64,000 bases of DNA, taken from positions 310,001 to 374,000 of the forward strand of contig NZ_AP027270.1 in the NCBI RefSeq assembly GCF_036322705.1, read 5' to 3'. The position numbers and the translations under genes are program-made. A model generated the notes under the pieces. The model saw nothing but the letters and a program-made list of their open reading frames with translations. It did not search any database and had not been told where the DNA came from. Positions 44,058 to 52,793 of this stretch are shown here, one piece after another. This DNA is from Maricaulis maris. GTDB lineage: Bacteria; Pseudomonadota; Alphaproteobacteria; Caulobacterales; Maricaulaceae. Each line of letters begins with the position of its first letter. Within the stretch, counting starts at the first letter, position 1.

Positions 44058-45773
44058 TCAGAAAGCCTGACCGAGACTGAGATAGATCTGGAAAGCCGGC
44101 TCGCCCGAGCGCCTTTCGATCGGCATGGCGAGGTCAATCCGGACCGGTGCAAAGTCGAAGTAATAGCGTCCACCAATCCCCACAGCATTCCGCAAGGTAT
44201 TGAAGTCCGGCGTATTCTGGTCCGACGCTATGGCGCTGTCGACAAAGGCGACCGCCCCCCATTTCGGCGTCACCCGCCACCGCAACTCGGTGCTGAGCTC
44301 GACGACGGACAGCCCGCCGAAGGGCCGGCCATCGCTGCCGATCGGGCTTAGAGACTGATATTCAAAACCGCGCGCCGACCCGCCCCCGCCGGCGAAGAAG
44401 CGCTGGTCAGCGCCGAGACGCGCGGCCGACGTGCCCAGGACCGAGCCGAGCCGGATCCGGGTCGCGGCCACGAGGGCATCGTTGAGCTGAAGGTAGCCGG
44501 CAGCGCGGGCATCGATCCGGACATAGCGGTCATCAGAGTCGCCGAAGGTCAGGGCCGGCGTAAGCTGCAGGGACGCGCGAAGGCCCTCGGTCGGGTCGAG
44601 TGGATCATTGCGACTGTCATAGCCTCCACTCAGGTCAAAGGCGGCCGTCACGATGTCGCGCTCGCCGGCGACATCGGTGACCCGAGAGGTGTCGAATGAC
44701 AGCCCCGCCCCGTAGGTCCGGCGCCCGTCCCGCCGATTGACGCCGATCCCGGCTTCGATCTCCTCCTGGTCGTAGGCATCCGTGGTTTCCCGGACCAGGC
44801 CGGAATGCAGGAAGAGGGTCTGTGCGTAGCGCCTCCAGTGCGGCCGATCGATCCGTGCTGTCGCGGACTGGTTCAGCGTCGCCAGCGTGGCGGACAGGGT
44901 GAGTGTCTCGTCACGCCCGAACATGTTGCGTCGGGTCCAGCGCACATCGCCGCCCGGCCCTTCGCTGGTCGAGTAGCTGAGGCCGGTCTCGATCGTGTGG
45001 CGGTTGGCTTCGGTGAGCGTAATTTCGATCGGTCTTTCGTCTGTGCCATCGACCGGTGCGCCGAGTGTCACCCGAGCCGAGCGGACGCTGGCCAGGCTGT
45101 CGAGCCGTCGCTGATAGGTTTGCATCTCCTCCCGGTTCGCCACGGCTCCTCGCTCCAGCGGCGAAATGCGGGCGATGAATTGCGGATCCCAGACCGCTGT
45201 GTCGCGGCTGACCTCGCCATAGCGCGAGTACGGGCCGGGCAGGAAGCGGAAGGTAATAAGGCCGTCCTGGCCGGCATGATCGACGATGACATCCCGCTCG
45301 AGCAGCTCGGCATCCGGCCAGCCCTCATTATGCAAGGCGCGGAGCGCACGGGCTTCGGCATCGATCACGGGTTGGGCCAGCAGGGGGGCACCGGGTGTCA
45401 GGGTTACCGCCTCGAGGGCATGGCTTCTGGCGGCATTGTCGCCGGCCGCGGCGGCATCGACCTGCCGGATAGTGAACTGCTGTCCGGGGAGCACGCGCAG
45501 GCTGGCGCCCTGGCGCTCGTCGACAAAAGGGTCAACCCGGGCCGCGTAATAGCCACGGGAGCGCAACAGGCGGCGCGCCCGCTCGGCGGCTGTGCGCGCG
45601 TCGCGCATGGCGCTGGTCGCCGGCGTATCAGCCGACATGTCCCGTTCGCCGATCGCGATCACCAGTGCCGCCTGCAGCTCGGCGTCGCGCATACCCGGTA
45701 TCTGCGCCAACGGTTCGGCGTTTGCCGCGGCACTGAACAGTATGACAAGGGCTGGGAGAAGGGCGGTTTTCAA
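44058..45773 (-). CDS. tamA: TamA, Omp85-family outer-membrane subunit
   Basis: A 571-residue outer-membrane protein. A signal peptide (about 1-19, ANAEP) is followed by POTRA-type repeats (about 25-245: LRSRGYYAARVDPFVDE, LHNEGWPDAELLERDV) and a 16-strand barrel (about 260-571). The Omp85 lid element appears as FFAGGGGSARGFEY, with Ala-Arg-Gly-Phe for the usual VRGF/Y. The chain ends in Phe. It is first in the tamA-tamB operon and lies 84 bases downstream of hemN on the same strand. Function in outer-membrane biogenesis is by family. Confidence 0.95.
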   Translation of the reverse strand: MKTALLPALVILFSAAANAEPLAQIPGMRDAELQAALVIAIGERDMSADTPATSAMRDARTAAERARRLLRSRGYYAARVDPFVDERQGASLRVLPGQQFTIRQVDAAAAGDNAARSHALEAVTLTPGAPLLAQPVIDAEARALRALHNEGWPDAELLERDVIVDHAGQDGLITFRFLPGPYSRYGEVSRDTAVWDPQFIARISPLERGAVANREEMQTYQRRLDSLASVRSARVTLGAPVDGTDERPIEITLTEANRHTIETGLSYSTSEGPGGDVRWTRRNMFGRDETLTLSATLATLNQSATARIDRPHWRRYAQTLFLHSGLVRETTDAYDQEEIEAGIGVNRRDGRRTYGAGLSFDTSRVTDVAGERDIVTAAFDLSGGYDSRNDPLDPTEGLRASLQLTPALTFGDSDDRYVRIDARAAGYLQLNDALVAATRIRLGSVLGTSAARLGADQRFFAGGGGSARGFEYQSLSPIGSDGRPFGGLSVVELSTELRWRVTPKWGAVAFVDSAIASDQNTPDFNTLRNAVGIGGRYYFDFAPVRIDLAMPIERRSGEPAFQIYLSLGQAF

Positions 45774-45857
45774 ACCGGGTCACCGTGGAACGCAATACGG
45801 TTTTATAGGCTTGGTACCGCGGGATGTCCTCCCCTTTATGGTGTCGGACCTATGGCG

Positions 45858-47183
45858 TCAGACCGCGACGCTGTGCTGTTGCGCCGCGACGCGGAAAGCC
45901 GGGTCGAGCCGGGCCGCCAGGTTGCGGACATAGGGTTTGCCCGCTGCGGTGACGGTGAGTTGGTCACCCATTCGCCTGACGAGGCCGTCAGCGATCATGT
46001 CGGCAAGGGCGTCGAGATCATCGTCGGGGCTGAGCGGCAGGGCAAAACGGCACAGGAGGTCCGCCAGTCGCAGGCCGGTCGCATAGTCATCTGGCGTACG
46101 GGCGACACCGCGTACCAGCATGTCCTGCCCCGAGCTTACCCGTTCGGCGTAGCGCACCGGGTCGGTCTCGGTCTGGACATATCCCTGCGCGCATTCGCTG
46201 ATGGCCGACGCTCCGAGGCCAATCAGAAGGTCGCTGGGGTCGGTAGTATAGCCCTGAAAGTTGCGCCGCAGTCCCCCGTCGCGGGCGGCGCGAGCCAGCG
46301 GGTCCTGCGGGCGCGCGAAATGGTCGAAACCGATGGCCTCGTAACCGCCTTCGGCAAGGGCATTCGCTGCCGCCATCATCTGGTCGAAGCGTTCTGATGC
46401 GCCGGGAAGCCGGTCTTCCGGAATGGCGCGCTGATGCTTCTTGAACCAAGGCACATGGGCGTAGCCGAAGACCGACACCCGGTCGGCCCCCATATCGGTG
46501 AGGGCCCTGGCGGTGGCCGTGACACCGTCACAGGTCTGCCCCGGCAGCCCGTACATCATGTCCATGTTGATCGCCCGAATTCCGGCGACGCGGAGCATAT
46601 CGGCAGCCGCCTCAACCGTGGCACGGGGCTGGATCCGGTGGATCAAGGCCTGAACCGCCTCCGACAGGTCCTGAACGCCGAGGCTGGCGCGCGTGACCCC
46701 GGCCTCTGCAACGGCGGCACACAAATCCGGAGTGACCCCGCGCGGATCGAGTTCAACGGCGATTTCGGCATCAGGCTCGACGGTGAAGCGGGTGCGGATC
46801 CGGTTCATGATGGCGATGAATTCCGCCGGGCGCAGCATGTCCGGCGATCCGCCGCCGAAGTGGATATGACACACGCGGGCATCGGCCGGCGCGAGCGCCG
46901 CCCGACGGCAGATGTCATGATCGAGGGCGTCCAGGTAGCGGGCAATGCGGTCGTGCCGATTGGGGATGGTCGTGTGGCAACCGCAATACCAGCACATCGT
47001 CTTGCAGAACGGGATGTGGACGTAAATCGATGTCTGCGGCGCGGGCGCCTGCCGGGACATCCAGTCTGCCCAGTCCGCGAGTCCGACACCCGCGTGAAAA
47101 TGCGTGGCTGGAGGGTAGGAGGTGTAGCGCGGCACGGCCTCCATTGCATATTTGGCGAGAAATTCGGGGGAAGCGCCTGCCAT
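45858..47183 (-). CDS. hemN: oxygen-independent coproporphyrinogen III oxidase (radical SAM)
   Basis: Converts coproporphyrinogen III to protoporphyrinogen IX without O2, for haem synthesis under low oxygen. The 441 residues include the radical-SAM cluster motif with Cys60, Cys64 and Cys67 (CKTMCWYC), FGGGSPDML, the N-terminal trip-wire region PRYTSYPPATHF, and the HemN C-terminal domain. ATG at 47183 is chosen; longer frames enter the control region shared with zwf. It is divergent from zwf. The exported globin at 34397 would consume haem, but no direct link is shown. Confidence 0.94.
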   Translation of the reverse strand: MAGASPEFLAKYAMEAVPRYTSYPPATHFHAGVGLADWADWMSRQAPAPQTSIYVHIPFCKTMCWYCGCHTTIPNRHDRIARYLDALDHDICRRAALAPADARVCHIHFGGGSPDMLRPAEFIAIMNRIRTRFTVEPDAEIAVELDPRGVTPDLCAAVAEAGVTRASLGVQDLSEAVQALIHRIQPRATVEAAADMLRVAGIRAINMDMMYGLPGQTCDGVTATARALTDMGADRVSVFGYAHVPWFKKHQRAIPEDRLPGASERFDQMMAAANALAEGGYEAIGFDHFARPQDPLARAARDGGLRRNFQGYTTDPSDLLIGLGASAISECAQGYVQTETDPVRYAERVSSGQDMLVRGVARTPDDYATGLRLADLLCRFALPLSPDDDLDALADMIADGLVRRMGDQLTVTAAGKPYVRNLAARLDPAFRVAAQQHSVAV

Positions 47184-47315
47184 GACCTCGGGTCTCCATA
47201 CTTTTATTGTGTCATTAGCGCGTCGCCGTGGATCGTGGCATGCGCCCAAAGCGCACAGGGGGCGGGGCGTGCGTGCGTGGCAGGATGGAGATCATGGTCG
47301 ACCGCCGCCGGTCTC

Positions 47316-47333
47316 CATGTTAGGGGTAACATG
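47316..47333. promoter_or_regulatory. GntR/LacI-type operator palindrome before zwf
   Basis: CATGTTA-GGGG-TAACATG is a perfect 18-base element with 7-bp arms, 56 bases before the zwf start. The arms equal the ATGTTA-N4-TAACAT consensus of the E. coli gluconate repressor GntR (LacI family), which controls edd-eda and gluconate uptake. Placement before zwf-pgl-edd makes the same type of control likely here. Confidence 0.72.
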
Positions 47334-47388
47334 CGTGGCGCGCATGCAGGCATCGGCGCGTTGAGGACCGTCAAGCAGGAAGCCAGAC

Positions 47389-48864
47389 ATGGCCGAACTC
47401 GTTCCCGTCGAACCCTTCGATATTGTTGTCTTCGGCGCCACGGGCGACCTTGCCTTGCGCAAGCTCATCCCGGCCTTGTTCCACCGCTGGTGTGATGGCC
47501 AGATCACGGACGACAGCCGCATTATCTGCGCATCCCGCGATGCGATGGAATCGTCAGCCTTCCAGGAAATGGCGGCCACCCATGTCATCGATGGCAAGAC
47601 GAAGGACCAGCGCAAGGACGCCTGGGCGACGTTTTCGCGGCGGCTCACCTATGTCTCGGTGGACGTCAGCAGCGAGACAGCCGGCTGGGGTGATCTTGCC
47701 GCCGCGCTCGATCCGGACGAGAGCAAGATCCGGCTCTACTATCTCGCCCTGCCGCCGTCGGTCTACGGGCCGGTCTGTGCCGGCCTCGCTGCACACAAGC
47801 TCAACACCCGCAATGCCCGCATTGTCCTGGAAAAGCCGATTGGCTCGAACTATCACACGGCCCGCGCCATCAATGACAAGGTCGGCGAGGTCTTCCCCGA
47901 GAACAATATTTTCCGGATCGACCACTATCTGGGCAAGGAGACTGTCCAGAACCTTCTGATCCTGCGCTTCGCCAACTACCTGTTCGAGCCGATCTGGAAT
48001 GCCAACGGGATCGATCATGTCCAGATCACGGTCGCGGAATCATTGGGAGCGGGCAAGCGCGCCAGCTATTATGACCGTTCCGGCGCCCTGCGCGACATGG
48101 TCCAGAACCATCTTCTACAGCTCGCCTGTCTGGTCGCCATGGAGCCGCCAGCCTCGCTGGAGCCGGACGCTGTGCGAACCGAGAAGCTCAAGGTGCTCAA
48201 GGCTTTGCGTCCGGTCACTGCCTCGAATGTGGGGCAGGACGTTGTGCGCGGCCAGTATCAGGCCGGCGCCGTCGATGGCGAGACCGTGCCCAGCTATGCG
48301 GAGGAAGTCGGCCACGATACCCAGACGGAGACCTTTGTCGGGGTGCGGGCACATGTCGACAACTGGCGCTGGGCCGGTGTCCCCTTCTATTTGCGCACAG
48401 GCAAGCGCATGGCGTCGCGGCGCTCTGAAATCATCGTCCAGTTCAAACCGATCCCGCATGATGTCGTGGGGGCGTCCGAGGGCGCCATGCACCCCAACCG
48501 ACTGGTGATCCGTCTGCAACCGGACGAGGGCGTGAAGCTGATGCTGATGACCAAGGATCCCGGTCCGGGTGGACTCAGGCTGCGCTATGTCCCGCTCAAT
48601 CTCGCCTATGCGGAGCATTTCGAGCAGGACTATCCGGACGCTTATGAGCGTCTCCTCATGGCCGTGGTGCGCGGTAATCTGAGTCTCTTCATGCGCCGTG
48701 ACGAGGTCGAGGCGGCCTGGCGATGGGTTGATGGCATCATCCAGTCCTGGGACGAAAGCCAGGCGAAGCTCTATGGCTATCAAGCCGGGACTGACGGCCC
48801 GACACAGTCGGCCCTCCTTCTGGCCCGAGAGGAAAGGGAGTGGTTTGATGCCCTTGGCACCTGA
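47389..48864 (+). CDS. zwf: glucose-6-phosphate 1-dehydrogenase
   Basis: Oxidises glucose-6-phosphate to 6-phosphogluconolactone with NAD(P)+, entry to the Entner-Doudoroff and pentose phosphate routes. The 491 residues carry the cofactor motif VVFGATGDLALRKL (Thr for the usual Ser) and the substrate-binding signature RIDHYLGKE (about 176-184) with the family's conserved His/Lys. GGAAG precedes ATG at 47389. It is first in an operon with pgl (17-base overlap) and edd, preceded by the GntR-type palindrome. Size is normal. Confidence 0.96.
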   Translation: MAELVPVEPFDIVVFGATGDLALRKLIPALFHRWCDGQITDDSRIICASRDAMESSAFQEMAATHVIDGKTKDQRKDAWATFSRRLTYVSVDVSSETAGWGDLAAALDPDESKIRLYYLALPPSVYGPVCAGLAAHKLNTRNARIVLEKPIGSNYHTARAINDKVGEVFPENNIFRIDHYLGKETVQNLLILRFANYLFEPIWNANGIDHVQITVAESLGAGKRASYYDRSGALRDMVQNHLLQLACLVAMEPPASLEPDAVRTEKLKVLKALRPVTASNVGQDVVRGQYQAGAVDGETVPSYAEEVGHDTQTETFVGVRAHVDNWRWAGVPFYLRTGKRMASRRSEIIVQFKPIPHDVVGASEGAMHPNRLVIRLQPDEGVKLMLMTKDPGPGGLRLRYVPLNLAYAEHFEQDYPDAYERLLMAVVRGNLSLFMRRDEVEAAWRWVDGIIQSWDESQAKLYGYQAGTDGPTQSALLLAREEREWFDALGT

Positions 48865-49576
48865 ACGCACGGCAAGCTTGCAGGAGTACGCTGACACCTC
48901 GGCGATGGCCGAGGCGCTTGCGAAGCCGATTGCGGTGGCCTTGGACGATGCGATCAAGCAGCGCGGCCAGGCCGTTCTCGCTGTCTCTGGAGGCTCGACG
49001 CCAACCGCCCTCTATCAGCGCCTGGCCCGGGTCGAGATCGACTGGTCACGAGTCACGGTTATTCTCGTCGATGAGCGCTGGGTTGAGCCGGGCGAGCCCG
49101 GATCGAACGAGACCTTCGTTCGCGAGACCTTGATGACCGGGCCTGCCGCCAACGCCCGCTTTGTCGGGCTGAAGGCACCGGGTGAAACGCCGCTGGATGG
49201 CCTGCCGGTGGTGGCCGCGCGGGTCGCGGATGTCACCTTCCCGCCCGACGTCGTCATTCTCGGGATTGGCGGTGACGGACATACCGCGTCCTGGTTCCCG
49301 CGCGCTGACGGGCTCGATGATGCCCTGGCCGAGACCGGTGCACCGGTCGCCGCGATCCGTGCCAAGCAGACCGTCGTCACGGGGGCGCTGACCGACCGTA
49401 TCACCCTGACCCGCGCCGCGCTGACGGGCTCACGAATGAGCCTTCTCCTGCTCGCCGGTCATGACAAGAAGGCCGCTCTGGACGCCGCGCTCGGCGCCGG
49501 GCCTGTTGCCGACATGCCGATACGGGCGCTGCTGCGTTCGGACAGGGATCGGCCGGACATTCACTGGGCGCACTAG
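48848..49576 (+). CDS. pgl: 6-phosphogluconolactonase
   Basis: Hydrolyses 6-phosphogluconolactone to 6-phosphogluconate in the cytoplasm. The 242-residue DevB-type protein shows AVSGGSTPTALYQRL, ILVDERWV, SNETFVRETL and LGIGGDGHTASWFP, all typical of the glucosamine-6-phosphate isomerase-like fold. ATG at 48848 lies 17 bases inside the zwf gene in another frame, with AAGGGAG upstream, so translation is coupled. The next gene, edd, starts 27 bases after the stop. Confidence 0.94.
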   Translation: MPLAPERTASLQEYADTSAMAEALAKPIAVALDDAIKQRGQAVLAVSGGSTPTALYQRLARVEIDWSRVTVILVDERWVEPGEPGSNETFVRETLMTGPAANARFVGLKAPGETPLDGLPVVAARVADVTFPPDVVILGIGGDGHTASWFPRADGLDDALAETGAPVAAIRAKQTVVTGALTDRITLTRAALTGSRMSLLLLAGHDKKAALDAALGAGPVADMPIRALLRSDRDRPDIHWAH

Positions 49577-49603
49577 GCGCGTCCGCACGCATGGAAGATG
49601 AGC

Positions 49604-51460
49604 ATGACCCAGACAATCCACGCGACCCTCCGCGCCGTCACTGACCGGATCCGTAACCGCAGCGCAGCCACGCGTCGCGCCTATCTCGCCCAGATCGAGG
49701 CGGCGCGGGAAACCGGCCGACACCGCTCGACCCTGTCCTGCGGAAACCTCGCCCACGGTTTTGCGGCCTGCGGCGGCGATGACAAGCGCGCGCTGAAAGA
49801 TGGCGGCTGGGCCAATGTCGGGATTATCACCGCTTACAACGACATGCTGTCGGCCCACCAGCCCTTCGCCCCCTATCCGGACCTGATCAAGAAAGCGCTC
49901 AACCAGGTCGGCGCTGTCGGGCAGGTTGCCGGCGGCGTCCCGGCCATGTGTGACGGCGTTACCCAGGGGCAGCCGGGGATGGAGCTGTCGCTCTTCAGTC
50001 GCGACGTGATCGCCATGTCGACGGCGGTCGCCCTGTCGCACAACATGTTCGACGCCGCCTTGTGTCTTGGCGTCTGCGACAAGATTGTGCCTGGCCTCAT
50101 GATCGGCGCCCTGCGCTTTGGCCACCTGCCGGTCATCTTTGTGCCGGCAGGACCGATGCGCTCCGGTCTGCCCAACCCGGAGAAGGCGCGGATTCGCCAG
50201 CTCTTTGCCGAGGGCAAGGTCGGCCGTGACGCCCTGCTGGATGCCGAAAGCAAGAGCTACCACTCACCGGGCACGTGTACGTTCTACGGGACCGCCAATT
50301 CCAACCAGATGCTGATGGAGATCATGGGGCTCCACATCCCCGGTTCTGCTTTCATCAATCCTGCGGATCCCATGCGCGCGGCCTTTACCCGAGCCGCTGC
50401 ACAGCGCGCTGCGGCCATTACCGCCGACAAGGCCGATTATGCCCCGATGGGCGAGATCGTGGATGAGCGGGCCATCGTCAACGCCATCGTGGGCCTGCAT
50501 GCAACCGGCGGGTCAACCAATCATACCATCCACCTGATTGCCATCGCCCGAGCGGCCGGCATTGTCATCGACTGGACCGACTTCGACGAACTGGCCTCGA
50601 TCACCCCGCTACTATGCCGGGTCTATCCAAATGGCCCCGCCGATGTGAACCATTTCCATGCCGCGGGCGGGCTGGGTTTCGTGATCCGTGAATTGCTCGA
50701 TGCCGGCCTGCTGCACGAGGATGTCAGGACGGTCATGGGCCAGGGTCTGCGCGCCTATGCCAGCGACGCCCTGCCGGACGGCGATGGTCTGATGTGGCAA
50801 CCGGCGGCCGAGGTTTCGGCCGACCTGTCCATTGTCCGTCCGGTCTCCGATCCGTTTTCCGCCGATGGCGGGCTGAAACTGCTCGAGGGACCGCTCGGCC
50901 GTGCCGTGATCAAGGTCTCGGCGGTCAAGCCGGAACATCGCGTGGTCCACGCCCCGGCCGTTGTGTTCGAGAGCCAGGAAAGCTTCATGGATCGTTTCAA
51001 GGCCGGCGAACTTGATCGTGACTTCATCGCGGTCCTGCGCTTCCAGGGGCCGCGCGCCAATGGCATGCCGGAACTCCACAAGCTGACCCCGGCGCTCGGA
51101 TCGCTGCAGGATCGCGGTTTCAAGGTGGCGCTGGTCACCGATGGCCGCATGTCGGGCGCCTCCGGCAAAGTCCCCGCTGCCATCCATGTCAGCCCGGAGG
51201 CCGCGCTCGGCGGACCGCTGGCCCGTGTCCGCGATGGCGATGTCATCCGCCTCGACGCGAACACCGGCGAACTGGCGATCGTGGCGGACGGATTTGAGGC
51301 GCGGGATCTGGCGACCGCGCCGGCGATGGTCCAGGCCGGTATGGGCCGGGAACTCTTCTCCGGGTTCCGGCAGCTGGCCGGGCCGGCAGAGGAGGGCGCG
51401 CTTGCCATCCCGGGCCTCGTTTCGGCGTCCCGGGTCGAGGCCGGATTGATTCCCGCCTGA
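49604..51460 (+). CDS. edd: 6-phosphogluconate dehydratase
   Basis: Dehydrates 6-phosphogluconate to KDPG, the key Entner-Doudoroff step. The 618 residues match the IlvD/Edd family, with iron-sulfur ligand regions around [25 protein letters not shown] and [13 protein letters not shown], and [17 protein letters not shown] late in the chain. ATG at 49604 is favoured over 49598 because GGAAG (49593-49597) needs the extra spacing. It completes a zwf-pgl-edd operon. The aldolase eda is not in the window, so it is encoded elsewhere. The next gene on the strand is a DUF3108 protein 65 bases later. Confidence 0.95.
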   Translation: MTQTIHATLRAVTDRIRNRSAATRRAYLAQIEAARETGRHRSTLSCGNLAHGFAACGGDDKRALKDGGWANVGIITAYNDMLSAHQPFAPYPDLIKKALNQVGAVGQVAGGVPAMCDGVTQGQPGMELSLFSRDVIAMSTAVALSHNMFDAALCLGVCDKIVPGLMIGALRFGHLPVIFVPAGPMRSGLPNPEKARIRQLFAEGKVGRDALLDAESKSYHSPGTCTFYGTANSNQMLMEIMGLHIPGSAFINPADPMRAAFTRAAAQRAAAITADKADYAPMGEIVDERAIVNAIVGLHATGGSTNHTIHLIAIARAAGIVIDWTDFDELASITPLLCRVYPNGPADVNHFHAAGGLGFVIRELLDAGLLHEDVRTVMGQGLRAYASDALPDGDGLMWQPAAEVSADLSIVRPVSDPFSADGGLKLLEGPLGRAVIKVSAVKPEHRVVHAPAVVFESQESFMDRFKAGELDRDFIAVLRFQGPRANGMPELHKLTPALGSLQDRGFKVALVTDGRMSGASGKVPAAIHVSPEAALGGPLARVRDGDVIRLDANTGELAIVADGFEARDLATAPAMVQAGMGRELFSGFRQLAGPAEEGALAIPGLVSASRVEAGLIPA

Positions 51461-51525
51461 CCTGCCATCATCCTGCCGCAGCGGCCCGATAGTTTCGGCT
51501 GTCTCGGAGTGTGCGGAAGGATGCC

Positions 51526-52359
51526 ATGCGAGTTTCCCTCTTGGTCGTTGCGACCTGTGTCGGTCTTTCTTTGGGGCTCGGTGCGTCGAGGAGTGGCGCT
51601 GATGCGGATGCGCGTGACCCGGCGCCGCCTGTCGGCGTGTCGGGCGTTCAGCTGTCCGCGCGCTATGCGTCGTCGGTCCTGGTCTTCAAGGTCGGAGAGA
51701 TCACGCTCAACGCGCAGCTTGGCCCAAATGGCTATGCGGCAGACGGCTATATCGAAGCCGCCGGTCTTGCCGCGCTTTTCACCGATTTTGACATCCGCGC
51801 CGAGGTGCGTGGCTCGGGCGTAAACGGTGAACGCGAGCCGGCGGTGTATGGTCATGTGGAGCGGACCGGATCGAAAATTCGCTCGGTCCGCGTCGACTTT
51901 GCCGGCCCAGTGGCCCGATCCGAGGTCGAGCCGCCGTTTGGATCCCTTGGCGTTCCGCCGGCCAGCGAGGCTGACCGGACCCGTGTGATCGACCCGATAA
52001 CGGCCTTTTTCGAGCTATCGAGACGACTGGAGGGCGGTGAAGGCTGCACAGGGCGTCTACCGGTCTTTGATGGCAAGGCGCGCTATGACCTTCGTCTGGA
52101 AACGGTAGGGCGCGAGCGCGTCCGGACCCGCGGTTGGCGCGGCGAGGCGCTGATCTGCCAAGCTTGGTATGAGCCCATATCGGGCTATGACCCGGAGGAC
52201 TACCCGAGCGAATCAGAGCTGCGGCACCCTCTGGTCCTGTGGCTGGCACCGGTCGCCGGGGACGGCGCTTATCTTCCGGTGCGGCTGCATACCCGGGCCG
52301 GGTTCGGTGGCGTGACCATCGAGCTCATCGAGCTTGAGGTGTCGCAACGGGCTTCCTGA
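51526..52359 (+). CDS. DUF3108 exported protein
   Basis: A 277-residue protein with an N-terminal signal peptide (about 1-27, [21 protein letters not shown]) and a beta-rich body. [28 protein letters not shown] near the start and [11 protein letters not shown] later resemble DUF3108 (predicted periplasmic, lipocalin- or barrel-like, unknown function). ATG at 51526 with AAGGA (51516-51520) is chosen over GTG at 51511. It follows edd by 65 bases but has no clear metabolic link; read-through is possible. Cysteines at about 176 and 214 may form a disulfide. Confidence 0.72.
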   Translation: MRVSLLVVATCVGLSLGLGASRSGADADARDPAPPVGVSGVQLSARYASSVLVFKVGEITLNAQLGPNGYAADGYIEAAGLAALFTDFDIRAEVRGSGVNGEREPAVYGHVERTGSKIRSVRVDFAGPVARSEVEPPFGSLGVPPASEADRTRVIDPITAFFELSRRLEGGEGCTGRLPVFDGKARYDLRLETVGRERVRTRGWRGEALICQAWYEPISGYDPEDYPSESELRHPLVLWLAPVAGDGAYLPVRLHTRAGFGGVTIELIELEVSQRAS

Positions 52360-52793
52360 TCCAAAATATTTGAGATCGTGACCGTCATCACAGGCGGCAG
52401 GGTCGCAGGGGGATAGTCTTTCCCCACCGCTCTGCGAGCGGCCCCAAACTCCCGCCTCCGGTCGGCCGGAGCGGGATGGGCGGGGCGCACGACCTTGCCC
52501 AAGCGAAGCCCCAACTTCGCCTTGCGCCCCGCCGCCCCCGGTCTTCGACAGCTCTTGGCTGGACGAAGGTGTGTCGATACGCCGTCGGCAGCCGTCCCAA
52601 CCGGAATATCAGCGAAACGATTGGCCTTGGGCTCACGTACTCGCCATCCTGGCAAGGAAAACGTGTTGAAAGCTGAGTTTGCCAAGTGTGAACGCGACCT
52701 CCAGCGGTTGCACGCGATCCGGTAAGCGCCAATGATGGGCGGGGCAGTGTTGGGGGCCGGGTCTTTTCGGGTCGGGCGCTTCGGGGAGAGGGC
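52360..52793. other. 434-base gene-free region before the TIR operon
   Basis: No gene with conserved features is visible on either strand. A GC-rich imperfect hairpin (52451-52461 with 52466-52475, one bulge at 52455) could act as a terminator for the DUF3108 gene, though no T-run follows. The rest is GC-rich and non-repetitive. A promoter for the TIR operon is expected here but no clear -35/-10 was found. Confidence 0.5.

Noticed and set aside
47361-47374. FNR/FixK-like box TTGA-N6-TCAA near zwf and hemN
   Set aside because: The inner bases do not fit TTGAT-N4-ATCAA. It lies 15 bases before the zwf start, over the ribosome-binding region, and about 180 bases from the hemN start, so it is poorly placed for either promoter.
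52360-52793. Minus-strand open frames upstream of the TIR gene
   Set aside because: Low-complexity Arg/Pro/Ala-rich translations with no motif or ribosome-binding site; treated as intergenic.
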